34,673 bases of DNA from NCBI GenBank assembly GCA_020849035.1, contig JADLHC010000182.1:1-34673 (forward strand). The letters are read 5' to 3'. The notes beneath the pieces were generated by a model. It ran no database searches, had not been told where the DNA came from, and saw nothing but the letters and a program-made list of their open reading frames with translations. Each line of letters starts with the position of its first letter. Position 1 is the stretch's first letter. Of this stretch, positions 6,713 to 15,100 are shown piece after piece. A program made the translations under genes and the position numbers. The DNA comes from Planctomycetia bacterium (GTDB lineage Bacteria > Planctomycetota > MHYJ01 > WSZJ01).

Positions 6713-9700
6713 ATGAGCAACCCCACCCATGGCTATTACCGGCAGCCGACGATCGCGGGCGACACGATCGTCTTCGTCACGGAGGACGACCTCTGGACCG
6801 TCCCGGCCGCCGGCGGCGCCGCACGGCGCCTGACCGTCAACGCGGGGTCGGCCGGGCGCCCGCAGCTTTCGCGCGACGGGAAGCGCATCGCGTTCACGGC
6901 GACGGAAGAGGGGCACCCGGAGATCTACGTGATCCCCGCTGCGGGAGGGGAGGCGCGGCGCCTGACGTGGCTCGGCTCGGACTCGCTCGCGCTCGGGTGG
7001 ACGCCGGACGGGAAGTCGGTCGCGTTCGCTTCGAACTCGGGGCAGCAGTTCTTCCGGCCGATGCAGGGGTTCACCGTCGGCGCCGACGGCGGCGACCCGG
7101 TGCCGATGAACCTCGGCCCGGTCGAGGCGGTGAGCTGGGGGCCGCGCGGCGCGCGCGTGATCGGCCGGGCGATGGGGGACCCGGCGCGCTGGAAGCGCTA
7201 CAAGGGCGGCACGACGGGCGACCTGTGGATCGACCTGAGGGGGAACGGTTCGTTCGAGCGCCTCGTCACGATCGGCGGGAACCTCGCATGGCCGCACTGG
7301 GTCGGCGACCGCATCTACTTCGTCAGCGACCACGAGGGCGAAGGCAACCTCTGGTCCTGCACTCCCGCGGGCCGCGAGCTCCGCCGCGAGACGAACCACA
7401 GGGACTACTACGTGCGGTTCGCCAACACCGACGGCCGCCGCATCGTCTACCAGTGCGGCGCGGACCTGTGGATCTACGACCCCGCGACGCGCAAGTCGCA
7501 GAAGGTCGCCGTCGAATTTGGCTCCCCTCGCGCCGGGCGGCAGCGCAAGTTCGTCGACGCTTCCCGCTGGCTCGAGGACGCGCACCCGAACCCGGCGGGG
7601 CACTCGGTCTGCGTGACGGCGCGCGGCCGGGCGTTCTCGATGGCGTTCTGGGAAGGGCCGGTGCGGCAGGTCGCGGGGGACGACCTCGCGCGGGCGCGGC
7701 ACACCCGGTTCCTCCGCGAGGGCAACGGGTTCGTGGGCGTGACGGACGAGACGGGCGACGAGGCGATCGTGGTGACGAAGGAGGGCGAGAAGCCGAAGGT
7801 CCTGACGAAGGGGAAGGACATCGGCCGTGTCCTCGAACTCGCGGTGTCGCCTGCGACCGACGCGATCGCGTTCACGAACCAGCGCCAGGAGCTGTGGACC
7901 TGCGACCTGAAGTCCGGGAAGCTGCGGCGGATGGACCGGAGCGCCTATGACCGCATCTCCGGGATCGCGTGGTCTCCCGACGGGCGCTGGATCGCGTACG
8001 GGTTCGCGGCGACGCGGCAGACGTCGCAGATCCGCATCGTCGAGGCGAAGAGCGGCAAGGTCCACGAGGTGACGTCGCGCGACTTCCGCGACTACGGCCC
8101 GTCGTGGGACCCGGAGGGGAAGTACCTCTACTTCCTCTCCTACCGCGTGCTCGATCCCGTCTACGACACGTTCTACTTCGACCTCGGCTTCCAGAAGGGC
8201 ACGCGCCCGCACTGCGTCACGCTCAAGAAAGAGTACGGGTCGCCCTTCCTCCCGCAGCCCAAGCCCGTGGTGCGGTGGAACCGGCGGCAGGGGGACCAGA
8301 AGAAGGAGCCCAAGGGGCCGCCGCCGGTCGAGATCGAGTTCGAGGGGATTGGGGGGCGGGTCGTCGGTTTCAACGTGCCTGAAGGGCGCTACGGCGCGAT
8401 CTTCGGGATGCGCGGCAAGGTGGCGTTCACGAATTTTCCGGTGACGGGGAGCCTGGACAACAACTGGTCGAACAGCGGGGAACCGCCGGCGCGCGGGACG
8501 CTGGAAATCTGGGACTACGACAAGCAGAAGTGCGAGTTCTGGTGCGGCGGGGTGACGGACGTACGGATAGCGGGAGACCTGAGGACGTTCGTGGTGCGGA
8601 GCGGGAACCGGCTGCGGATCGTGGGGGCGGACGAGAAGCCCCGCAACGAGGACGACGCGCCGGGGCGCGAGTCGGGATGGCTGGACCTGCACCGGCTGCG
8701 GCTCGGCGTGGTGCCGGCGCTGGAGTGGGAGCAGATGCTGCGGGAGGCGTGGCGGCTGCAGCGCGACCAGTACTGGCGCGCGGACATGGCGGGGATGGAC
8801 TGGAAGGGCGTGTACGCGCGGTACCGGCCGCTGCTGGACCGGTGCGGGACGCGCAGCGAGCTGTCGGACCTGATCTGGGAGATGCAGGGCGAGCTGCGGA
8901 CGTCGCACTGCTACGAGATCGGCGGCGACTACCGCTGGCCGCCGCAGTGGCGGCTCGGGCTGCTCGGCGCGGACCTGTCGCGCGGGAAGGACGGCAAATG
9001 GCGGATCGCGCGGATCGTGCGCGGCGACTCGTGGGACACGGAAGAGGACTCCCCGCTGGCGCGCCCCGGCGTGAACGCGAAGGAAGGCGAAGCGATCCTC
9101 GAGATCGCGGGGCGCAGCCTCGACGGCCGCGCACCCGGCGAGCTGCTGCAGCATAGGGCAGGCCAGGAAATCGAGATCAAGCTGGAGGACTCGAAAAAGA
9201 AGTCGCGCACCGTCGTCGTCAAGACGCTGCGCTCCGAGCTCGCGCTTCGTTACCGCGCCTGGGTCGAGGCCAACCGCGCCTGGGTCCACAAGCAGTCCGG
9301 CGGCCGCGTCGGCTACGTCCACGTCCCCAACATGGGCCCGGACGGGTTCGCCGAGTTCCACCGGTACTACTTCTCCGAGGTGGACCACGACGGCCTGCTC
9401 ATCGACGTCCGCCACAACGGCGGCGGACACGTCTCCCAGCTCCTCCTCGAGAAGCTCGCCCGCCGCCGCCTCGGTTACGACGTCAACCGCTACGGCGCGC
9501 CCGCTCCCTATCCGTCCGATGCCCCCATGGGCCCGATGGTCGCCCTCACCGACGAATGGGCGGGCAGCGACGGCGACATCTTCAGCCACTGCTTCAAGCT
9601 CATGAAGCTCGGCCCGCTGGTCGGCAAGCGCACCTGGGGCGGCGTCGTCGGCATCTGGCCGCGCCACGCCCTCGTGGACGGATGCGTCACCACGCAGCCC

Positions 9701-9913
9701 GAGTTCTCCTTCTGGTTCCACGACGTCGGCTACGCCGTCGAGAACTACGGCACCGACCCCGACGTCGTCGTCGAGAACCGCCCGCAGGACTACGCCGCCG
9801 GCAAGGATCCGCAGCTCGAGCGCGGCCTCGCCGAGGTCACGCGCCTGCTCAATGAGAACCCGCCGAGAATCCCCGAGTTCGAGAAGCATCCCAAGGGGGC
9901 GAAGGGGAGGTAG
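6713..9913 (+). CDS. Tricorn protease
   Basis: This 1066-residue protein matches the full length of tricorn-type serine peptidases, which degrade oligopeptides released by larger proteases. The order is: a first propeller of WD-like repeats from residue 1 (GDTIVFVTEDDLW, SRDGKRIAFTA, TPDGKSVAFAS), a second propeller to about residue 650, a C1 helical region, a PDZ domain at about residues 750-840, and the C2 catalytic domain. The tetrad is complete: Ser731-His732 (RTSHCYE), the nucleophile Ser952 with Asp953 (WAGSDGDIFSH), and Glu1021 (VVVENRPQDY). The start at ATG 6713 gives the family N-terminus; the frame continues upstream without homology. I see no Shine-Dalgarno. No signal peptide is present, so it is cytoplasmic. 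The tricorn-interacting aminopeptidases (F1-F3) are not encoded nearby. Confidence 0.95.
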   Translation: MSNPTHGYYRQPTIAGDTIVFVTEDDLWTVPAAGGAARRLTVNAGSAGRPQLSRDGKRIAFTATEEGHPEIYVIPAAGGEARRLTWLGSDSLALGWTPDGKSVAFASNSGQQFFRPMQGFTVGADGGDPVPMNLGPVEAVSWGPRGARVIGRAMGDPARWKRYKGGTTGDLWIDLRGNGSFERLVTIGGNLAWPHWVGDRIYFVSDHEGEGNLWSCTPAGRELRRETNHRDYYVRFANTDGRRIVYQCGADLWIYDPATRKSQKVAVEFGSPRAGRQRKFVDASRWLEDAHPNPAGHSVCVTARGRAFSMAFWEGPVRQVAGDDLARARHTRFLREGNGFVGVTDETGDEAIVVTKEGEKPKVLTKGKDIGRVLELAVSPATDAIAFTNQRQELWTCDLKSGKLRRMDRSAYDRISGIAWSPDGRWIAYGFAATRQTSQIRIVEAKSGKVHEVTSRDFRDYGPSWDPEGKYLYFLSYRVLDPVYDTFYFDLGFQKGTRPHCVTLKKEYGSPFLPQPKPVVRWNRRQGDQKKEPKGPPPVEIEFEGIGGRVVGFNVPEGRYGAIFGMRGKVAFTNFPVTGSLDNNWSNSGEPPARGTLEIWDYDKQKCEFWCGGVTDVRIAGDLRTFVVRSGNRLRIVGADEKPRNEDDAPGRESGWLDLHRLRLGVVPALEWEQMLREAWRLQRDQYWRADMAGMDWKGVYARYRPLLDRCGTRSELSDLIWEMQGELRTSHCYEIGGDYRWPPQWRLGLLGADLSRGKDGKWRIARIVRGDSWDTEEDSPLARPGVNAKEGEAILEIAGRSLDGRAPGELLQHRAGQEIEIKLEDSKKKSRTVVVKTLRSELALRYRAWVEANRAWVHKQSGGRVGYVHVPNMGPDGFAEFHRYYFSEVDHDGLLIDVRHNGGGHVSQLLLEKLARRRLGYDVNRYGAPAPYPSDAPMGPMVALTDEWAGSDGDIFSHCFKLMKLGPLVGKRTWGGVVGIWPRHALVDGCVTTQPEFSFWFHDVGYAVENYGTDPDVVVENRPQDYAAGKDPQLERGLAEVTRLLNENPPRIPEFEKHPKGAKGR

Positions 9914-9932
9914 TTTCAGGCGGAGAGAAGTC

Positions 9933-10397
9933 ATGGCGCGCGTGAGCCGGAAGAGGAACCCCAGCTCGCAACTGGAGGCGCTCGGATATTCTGACCTGAG
10001 CGCATTCCTGGCTGCGAATCCGTGCGTGGACTACGTCGACCTTGCCAAACCCCTGAAGGGGGTGTCGGGTCACCAGATCGCTGCACTTCAGGTCGAAGAA
10101 GCAAGGAAAGCCGGGACGATCCGCGATGCTGCGAGAGACTGTCTCTCCCGATACCTCGCAGGCCGATGCAGGTACGGGTGGGATCGCGGTACGCATCGTG
10201 TTTCCAATAGGGCTTCCGCATTCGGAGTCTGGATGTCCACCTTCTCGCCAGGCCTTAAGCCGAACGATCTCGACGCCGTCATGGACGCAACCTGGCAGGA
10301 ACTCGTTCGGTTGACTCCCCCCGCGGACTGGGTGCCTCGATCGGCAAGCGATCCACTCCTGGTGCAGGCTTTCGATGCAGGGTGGCCACCCGGGTAG
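9933..10397 (+). CDS. Hypothetical protein, lower GC than its neighbours
   Basis: This 154-residue protein is read from ATG 9933, with GGAGAG a few bases upstream, 19 bases after the tricorn stop. It starts with a basic stretch (MARVSRKRNP), then LEALGYSDLSAFLAANPCVDYVD and a helical region (IAALQVEEARKAGTIRDAARDCL). The C-terminal half, with WMSTFSPGLKPNDLDAVMD and TPPADWVPRSASDPLL, looks like a folded domain. I recognise no family, signal peptide or membrane segment. Codon use is less GC-biased than in every neighbour (codons such as GGA, ACT, CTT and AAA are more common), which suggests recent acquisition. It ends beside a tRNA-like fragment at 10383-10455. I am fairly sure it is real but cannot assign a role. 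Confidence 0.65.
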   Translation: MARVSRKRNPSSQLEALGYSDLSAFLAANPCVDYVDLAKPLKGVSGHQIAALQVEEARKAGTIRDAARDCLSRYLAGRCRYGWDRGTHRVSNRASAFGVWMSTFSPGLKPNDLDAVMDATWQELVRLTPPADWVPRSASDPLLVQAFDAGWPPG

Positions 10398-10455
10398 ATT
10401 TGAACCGCACCTGCCGACTCCCGGCAAACCGTCGCGCTTCCGCGACCTACGGGTG
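10383..10455 (-). other. tRNA-like 3'-end fragment / folded element
   Basis: On the minus strand the end reads GGTTCAAATCTACC, then CGGGTG, G, CCA: a T-loop-like GGTTCAAATC, an acceptor-like strand, a discriminator and CCA. The strand CACCCG at 10455-10450 pairs with CGGGTG at 10392-10387. Two perfect hairpins lie between: GTCGCG/CGCGAC with loop GAAG, and TGCCG/CGGCA with loop GGAGT. The interior does not give a proper cloverleaf: the T stem has mismatches, U33 is absent from the candidate anticodon loop, and the total is about 73 bases with CCA. I read it as a decayed tRNA, an attachment-site remnant, or a structured terminator between the two converging genes, whose stop codons it covers. 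Confidence 0.3.
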
Positions 10456-10596
10456 CTTGCCGCCGCCGGCCGCAACCTTCCGCCTCTCGAGCCAGCGGTC
10501 CAGGGCGTCGCCGATCTTTAGAACGACCCAGACAAATACAGGCACCAGTGCCACCAGCACCGTGTAGATCGCCATTCCGACGTTGCGGTCGTTCAC
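10447..10596 (-). CDS. Tiny single-span membrane protein
   Basis: This 49-residue protein is read from GTG 10596, chosen because GGAGG at 10602-10606 lies five bases before it. An ATG seven codons in (MAIYTVLVALV) is an alternative. One strong transmembrane helix (AIYTVLVALVPVFVWVVLKI) is followed by a basic cytoplasmic tail (DRWLERRKVAAGGGKHP). The upstream gene's TGA (10601-10599) overlaps this ribosome-binding site, so the two are almost certainly translated together. The function is unknown. The size and topology resemble small membrane regulators or subunits, but nothing specific is recognised. Confidence 0.7.
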   Translation of the reverse strand: MNDRNVGMAIYTVLVALVPVFVWVVLKIGDALDRWLERRKVAAGGGKHP

Positions 10597-10598
10597 AT

Positions 10599-10892
10599 TC
10601 ACCTCCAGAAGGATACCAAGGCGGCGGCGGCGATCAAAGCGGCGGAACAGGAGAAGAGGCTGATTCGCTTGCCGCGATTCAGCGCGTGAATCCCGAGCCC
10701 GACGCAAAGGAACCCGAGCGCCAGCAGGAAGGTGCCGCCCGCGACCCGCCACTTGAAACCGTATTGCGACTCGGCGAGAACGATCTGGTCCAGCCAGGGG
10801 AACACCACAAGCAGCGCGCTGACTTCGAGCAGCCAGTCGGCAAGAGCCGAGCGAGTCGGGTTTCCGGGAGAGCCGGTTGTTTCCTGTGACAC
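10599..10892 (-). CDS. Small three-span membrane protein, leaderless GTG start
   Basis: This 97-residue protein has three hydrophobic segments: about residues 17-40 (LADWLLEVSALLVVFPWL), 49-70 (VAGGTFLLALGFLCVGLGI) and 76-95 (ISLFSCSAALIAAAALVSF). The N-terminus is polar (MSQETTGSPGNP). No family is recognised. The start is GTG 10892. There is no Shine-Dalgarno; instead a near-consensus promoter ends six bases upstream, so the GTG is predicted to be the first base of the mRNA. It is the first gene of a two-gene operon with the 49-residue protein at 10447-10596. Confidence 0.75.
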   Translation of the reverse strand: MSQETTGSPGNPTRSALADWLLEVSALLVVFPWLDQIVLAESQYGFKWRVAGGTFLLALGFLCVGLGIHALNRGKRISLFSCSAALIAAAALVSFWR

Positions 10893-10898
10893 GCGGTA

Positions 10899-10927
10899 AT
10901 TCTACGGCAAGAAATGCTCCATGTCAA
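10899..10927 (-). promoter_or_regulatory. Near-consensus sigma-70-type promoter placing +1 on the start codon
   Basis: On the minus strand TTGACA (10927-10922, 6/6) is followed by a 17-base spacer and TAGAAT (10904-10899, 5/6). The six bases TACCGC then lead directly to GTG 10892. This is the best promoter match in the window. Confidence 0.8.
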
Positions 10928-11062
10928 GGGACCACATTGAACTAGAATGTCTGTGGCCCCGGGGGCCGGCGCCGGCCCTCGGCCCGGACCATGGGACGTA
11001 ACGCCGCGCTCTCCGGCGCGTCCTTCATCCGATATCATGCCCTCCTTCGAGGACACAACCCC

Positions 11063-12151
11063 ATGAAACGCACGCCCTTCCTCCTCCTTGCCCTCTGCCT
11101 CGCCGCCCTCGCCGGCGACCCGCCCAAGGACCCGAAGAAGGCGCCGCCGGGCGGCGGCAAGGAGAAGCTCTTCTCCGGCAACGTCAACGCCGGAAATGCT
11201 TCCCCCGCCGGCGCCGAGATCGCCGTCGGCTGGTCGTGGACCCTCGACGCCGACAACTTCTTGGCAAAGGATCCGATCGTCGCGGACGCGAAGGGGAAAT
11301 TCGAGAAGTCCATGCCGTGGAAGGACAAGAAGACGGTGCTCGCCGTGGACAAGGCGCACCGGATGGGCGCGGCGATGGAGGTGAAGGAAGGGGACCTGGC
11401 GAAGGGGGTGACGTTCCGGCTGGCGCCGATGGTCCGGGTGCGGATGAAGGTGAAGAGCCGCGAGGAGGGATTCCCGACGGCGGGAATCGCCGCGGGCGTG
11501 AAGCTCGAGGGCGCGGAGCGGGTCGGCACGGCGAACGTGAAGGAGACGGGCATCGACATGCTGCTGCCCCCCGGCGCGTACCGGCTCGAAGTCCGGCAGG
11601 AGGGCTGGCAGCCCGCGGAGGCGAAGATCCAGGTCCCGGCCGGGAAGGCCGAGTGGGCCGCGCCCGAGCTCGTGGTCACCCCCTCGCTGCTCGCGGCGAA
11701 GATGGGCCAGCCGATGCCGGAGTGGCACATCGCCGACGCCATCGGGCTGCCGAAGGACGCGAAGCTCGCCGGGCTCCGCGGCAAGTGGGCGCTCCTCCTC
11801 TTCTGGCGCGAGGGCTGCCCGTCGTGCCGCAGCTGGGGCATCCCGAACCTCGTTAAGTTCCACGAGAAGCACGCAGCGTGGCGCGAGAGGCTCCAGATCG
11901 TCGCTTTCCACAACAAGGACGCCGTGAACGCGAAGGACCTCGAGGACTTCCTCTCGAAGCAGGAGGGGATGGAGTGGGGGCTCCTCGCGCTTCCGTTCCC
12001 GGTCGTCATCGACTCCCCGGCCCCGAGCACGGTGGAGGAGTGGGGCCCCGGCGTCTTCCCGTATGCCGTGCTTATCGACGCGGAGGGGAAGCTCGCGGGC
12101 AAGGGGACGCTGGAGGAGGTCGAGAAGCGGCTGGAGCAGGAGTTCAAGTAG
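11063..12151 (+). CDS. Secreted thioredoxin-fold (TlpA-like) protein with N-terminal beta-sandwich
   Basis: This 362-residue protein begins with a signal peptide (MKRTPFLLLALCLAALAG) and a Lys/Pro-rich linker. Residues about 35-215 are beta-rich and look like repeated carboxypeptidase-regulatory or transthyretin-like folds (PPGAYRLEVRQEGWQPAEAKIQV). Residues about 225-362 form a TlpA/AhpC-like thioredoxin domain with the redox motif CPSC (Cys252, Cys255) in LLLFWREGCPSCRSWG and the cis-Pro region VFPYAVLIDAEGKLAGKG. It probably reduces or isomerises disulfides outside the cytoplasm, or acts as a peroxidase-like reductase; the partner is unknown. The start at ATG 11063 follows a weak GAGGA. 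The cyclase-like gene begins 26 bases downstream. Confidence 0.87.
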   Translation: MKRTPFLLLALCLAALAGDPPKDPKKAPPGGGKEKLFSGNVNAGNASPAGAEIAVGWSWTLDADNFLAKDPIVADAKGKFEKSMPWKDKKTVLAVDKAHRMGAAMEVKEGDLAKGVTFRLAPMVRVRMKVKSREEGFPTAGIAAGVKLEGAERVGTANVKETGIDMLLPPGAYRLEVRQEGWQPAEAKIQVPAGKAEWAAPELVVTPSLLAAKMGQPMPEWHIADAIGLPKDAKLAGLRGKWALLLFWREGCPSCRSWGIPNLVKFHEKHAAWRERLQIVAFHNKDAVNAKDLEDFLSKQEGMEWGLLALPFPVVIDSPAPSTVEEWGPGVFPYAVLIDAEGKLAGKGTLEEVEKRLEQEFK

Positions 12152-12165
12152 CCGGCCCGCCCGCA

Positions 12166-12171
12166 TAAGAT
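12166..12171 (+). promoter_or_regulatory. -10 box TAAGAT, six bases before ATG 12178
   Basis: TAAGAT, then CGCGGC, then ATG. A poor -35 (TTCAAG at 12143-12148, spacer 17) overlaps the end of the upstream gene. No Shine-Dalgarno is present, so a separate leaderless transcript is likely. Confidence 0.5.
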
Positions 12172-12177
12172 CGCGGC

Positions 12178-15100
12178 ATGTCCGGACACGCCTCCGAGCG
12201 CCGCGTCGTCGCGATCGTCTTCGCGCAGGTACTCGGCGACTTTCCCGACGAGGGTCTTTTCGCCGTCCTGCGCGGCTGCGTGGAGAAGCAGGGCGGCGCC
12301 GTCGACAAGTTCATCGGCGACGTGGTGATGGCGGTGTTCGGGGCGCCGGTGGCGCGCGGGGACGACACGGCGCGCGCGGTGCGGGCGGCGCTGGCGATGC
12401 GCGCGGCCGCGCGGGGCGCCGGCCGCGACCTGCGCGCCGGCATCAACCGGGGAGAGGTCTTCTGGAGCGGCGTCGCCGGCGAGCGCCCGACCGCGATGGG
12501 CGACCCCGTGAACGTCGCCCAGCGGCTGCAGGCGGCCGCCGCCCCGGGCGCGGTCGTCGCGTCCCGCAGCGCCTGGGACGCCGCCGGCGACGCGTTCGAG
12601 GGGCGGGCGCTCGGGGAGCTGGCGCTGAAGGGCCGGAGCGAGGCCGTCGAGGCCTGGGAGCTCGAGGCGCTTCCCGCCGGCGTGACGCGGCGCGGGATGC
12701 ACGGGGGGCGCGGGACGCCGTTCCTCGGCCGGGAGAGGGAGCTCGGCCGGCTGGCGGCGCGGTTCGAGTCGGGGCGGGGCGGGCTCGTGGTGGTGCGGGG
12801 CGCGCCGGGGACGGGGAAGTCGCGGCTGCTGGCGGAGTTCCGCCGGCTGGCGCGGCTGGGGGCGCCGGGGGCGTGGGTCGTGACGGGGCGCGCGCCGGAG
12901 TCGGCGGCGATCCCCCGGGCGGCGTTCGGGGAGATCGTGCGGGAGGCGACGGGCCTGGACGGCGGGACCGACCCGGGCGCCCTGGCGCGCGCGATCGCCG
13001 CGGATCTCGGCGGCGGGGAGGACGCCCAGCGGCGCGCCTGGGCCGACCTCGTCGTCCTGTCGCTCGGATTCGCCGCCCCGGGCGCGGCCGTCCGCGAGAT
13101 GGACCCGCTTCACCTCCGCTCCGAAACCGCCCATGCCTGGGCCAGCTGGATCCGCGCCCGCGCCGGCGGCCGCCCCGCGCTCCTTTGCCTCGAGGACCTC
13201 CAGTGGGCCGATCCCGACACGCGCGAGCTTCTCGAGGACCTGGCGGCCGGCCTCGCGGACTCGACGGTCCTCCTCGCGGGCGCGTCGAGGCCGGAAGCCC
13301 CGCCTCTCGCGGGCGCGGACGTCCTCGACCTGGAGGACCTTCCCCTCGAAGCGGCCCGCGAGGTCGCCTCCGCCGCTCTCGGCGCGCCGGTCGGGGACGC
13401 CCTCGCCACCTTCCTTGCCGAGCGCGCGGGAGGCAATCCGCTGTACGTCGAGGAACTCTGCCGGTACCTGCGCGACCGCGGCCTCGTCGCGGGCGTCCCC
13501 CGCGCGCTGGCGGGCGACGCGGCGGGGATCCCCGGCGGCCTCCAGGACCTCCTCGTCGCGCAGGCGGACCTGCTGGGGGCGGAGACGAAGGAAGCGCTCA
13601 AGGGCGCGAGCGTGGTGGGCGGGACGTTCTGGACCGGCCTCGTCGGGCGCGTCCTCGGGCGGGACAGCCCGGCCGACATCCGCGAGGCGCGCGACCGGTC
13701 CCTCGTGGCGTCGCGCGCGTCCTCGCTGCTCCCGGACGACTGCGAGTTCGTCTTCCGGCACGCCCTGATCCGCGACGCCCTCTACGCGCTCCTTCCCCGG
13801 AAGGATCGCGCGCGGCTTCACGGTCTCGTCGCCGACGACCTGGCCGGCCCGTCCCGGCCGCAGCGGTTGGACCTGCTGTCGCTGGCGGCCCGCCACGCCG
13901 AGGCCGCCGGGGACCGCCCGCGCGCCGCGGCGCTCTGGATGAGCGTCACCGCGGTGTCGCTGCGCGAGTCCACGCTCGACCACAGCCTGCGGGCGGCGCG
14001 CGAGGCCGTCCGCCTCGGCGCCGGCCCGGACGCCGTCGTCGCCGCCGCCGAGGCCCAGATCCGGCTCGGCCTCGCCGCCGAGGCGCTCGCCGCCCTCGAC
14101 GCGCTGCCCCCCGTCGAGGATCCGGACCTCGCCGCGCGCATCTCCCTCGTCCGCTCCGGCGCCCTGGTCGAGTCCGGGCAGATCCTCCCCGCCCTCGAGG
14201 CCGCCGTCCGGGCGCGCAGCCTCGCGAAGTCCCCCGCGGTCCGCGCCTCCGCGATGCGCGCCGAGGCGCGCACCCTCGAGATGCTCGGCCGGCGCGAGGA
14301 ATCCCGCGCGCTTGCCGAACGCGGCCGCGCCGACCTCGAGGCCGGCCTCCTTCCCCCGGGGCCCGCCCGCGACAACGCCCTGGCGGGCTTCTTCACCATC
14401 GAGGCCATCCTCGCCTGGTGGCGCGGCGAGCCGGACCTCGGCCTCGAACTCAACGAGCGCGCCTACAGGTGCTCCCTCGCCGCAGGCAACCGAGAGACCG
14501 CCGCCGGCGCCCTCCACAACCGCGCCATCCACCTCCGCCGCCAGGGACGGCACGTCGAAGCGCTGGCCGCCGCGGAGCGCGCGCTGGAGCTCCGGCGCGA
14601 GATCGGCGACCGGTCGGGCATCGGCCTCTCGCTCAACTCGCTCAGCGCGGGCCACTTCGAGGCCGGCCGCTACCGCGAGGCCGTGAATTGCGCCCTCGAG
14701 TCCGCGGAGATGTCGAGGGAGGCGCGGACGCCGGAGACCCTCGCCCGCGCGCTGCTGAATCTCGCCATCGTGCTCACCAAGGTAGGGCGGCTGGACCGGG
14801 CGGTGGAGGCGGTGGGCGAGGCCGTGGAAATCCGCCGCCGGATGGCCCTGCCCGGCCCGCTCGCGTTCGCCCTCGTGAACGGCGCCTTCGTGCGGCTCGT
14901 GCGCCGCGAGTTCGCGGAAGCGCTCGCGCTGCTGGAGGAAGCGGAGCCGCTGTCGCGCACCAGGGCGCCGGAGATCCGAGCGGAGTACTGCTGCCACATG
15001 TCCGCCGTCCGCTGCGAGGAGGGCCGGCTGGACGAGGCGCTCGCGCTCGCCGGGGAGTCGGTGGAGGCGGCGCGGATCCGCCCGGTCTCCGGGATGCTGC

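Noticed and set aside
10383-10455. An intact tRNA gene on the minus strand
   Set aside because: The T-loop and CCA-like end are present, but the T stem has mismatches, U33 is missing and no consistent anticodon arm forms. It was kept only as a tRNA-like fragment.
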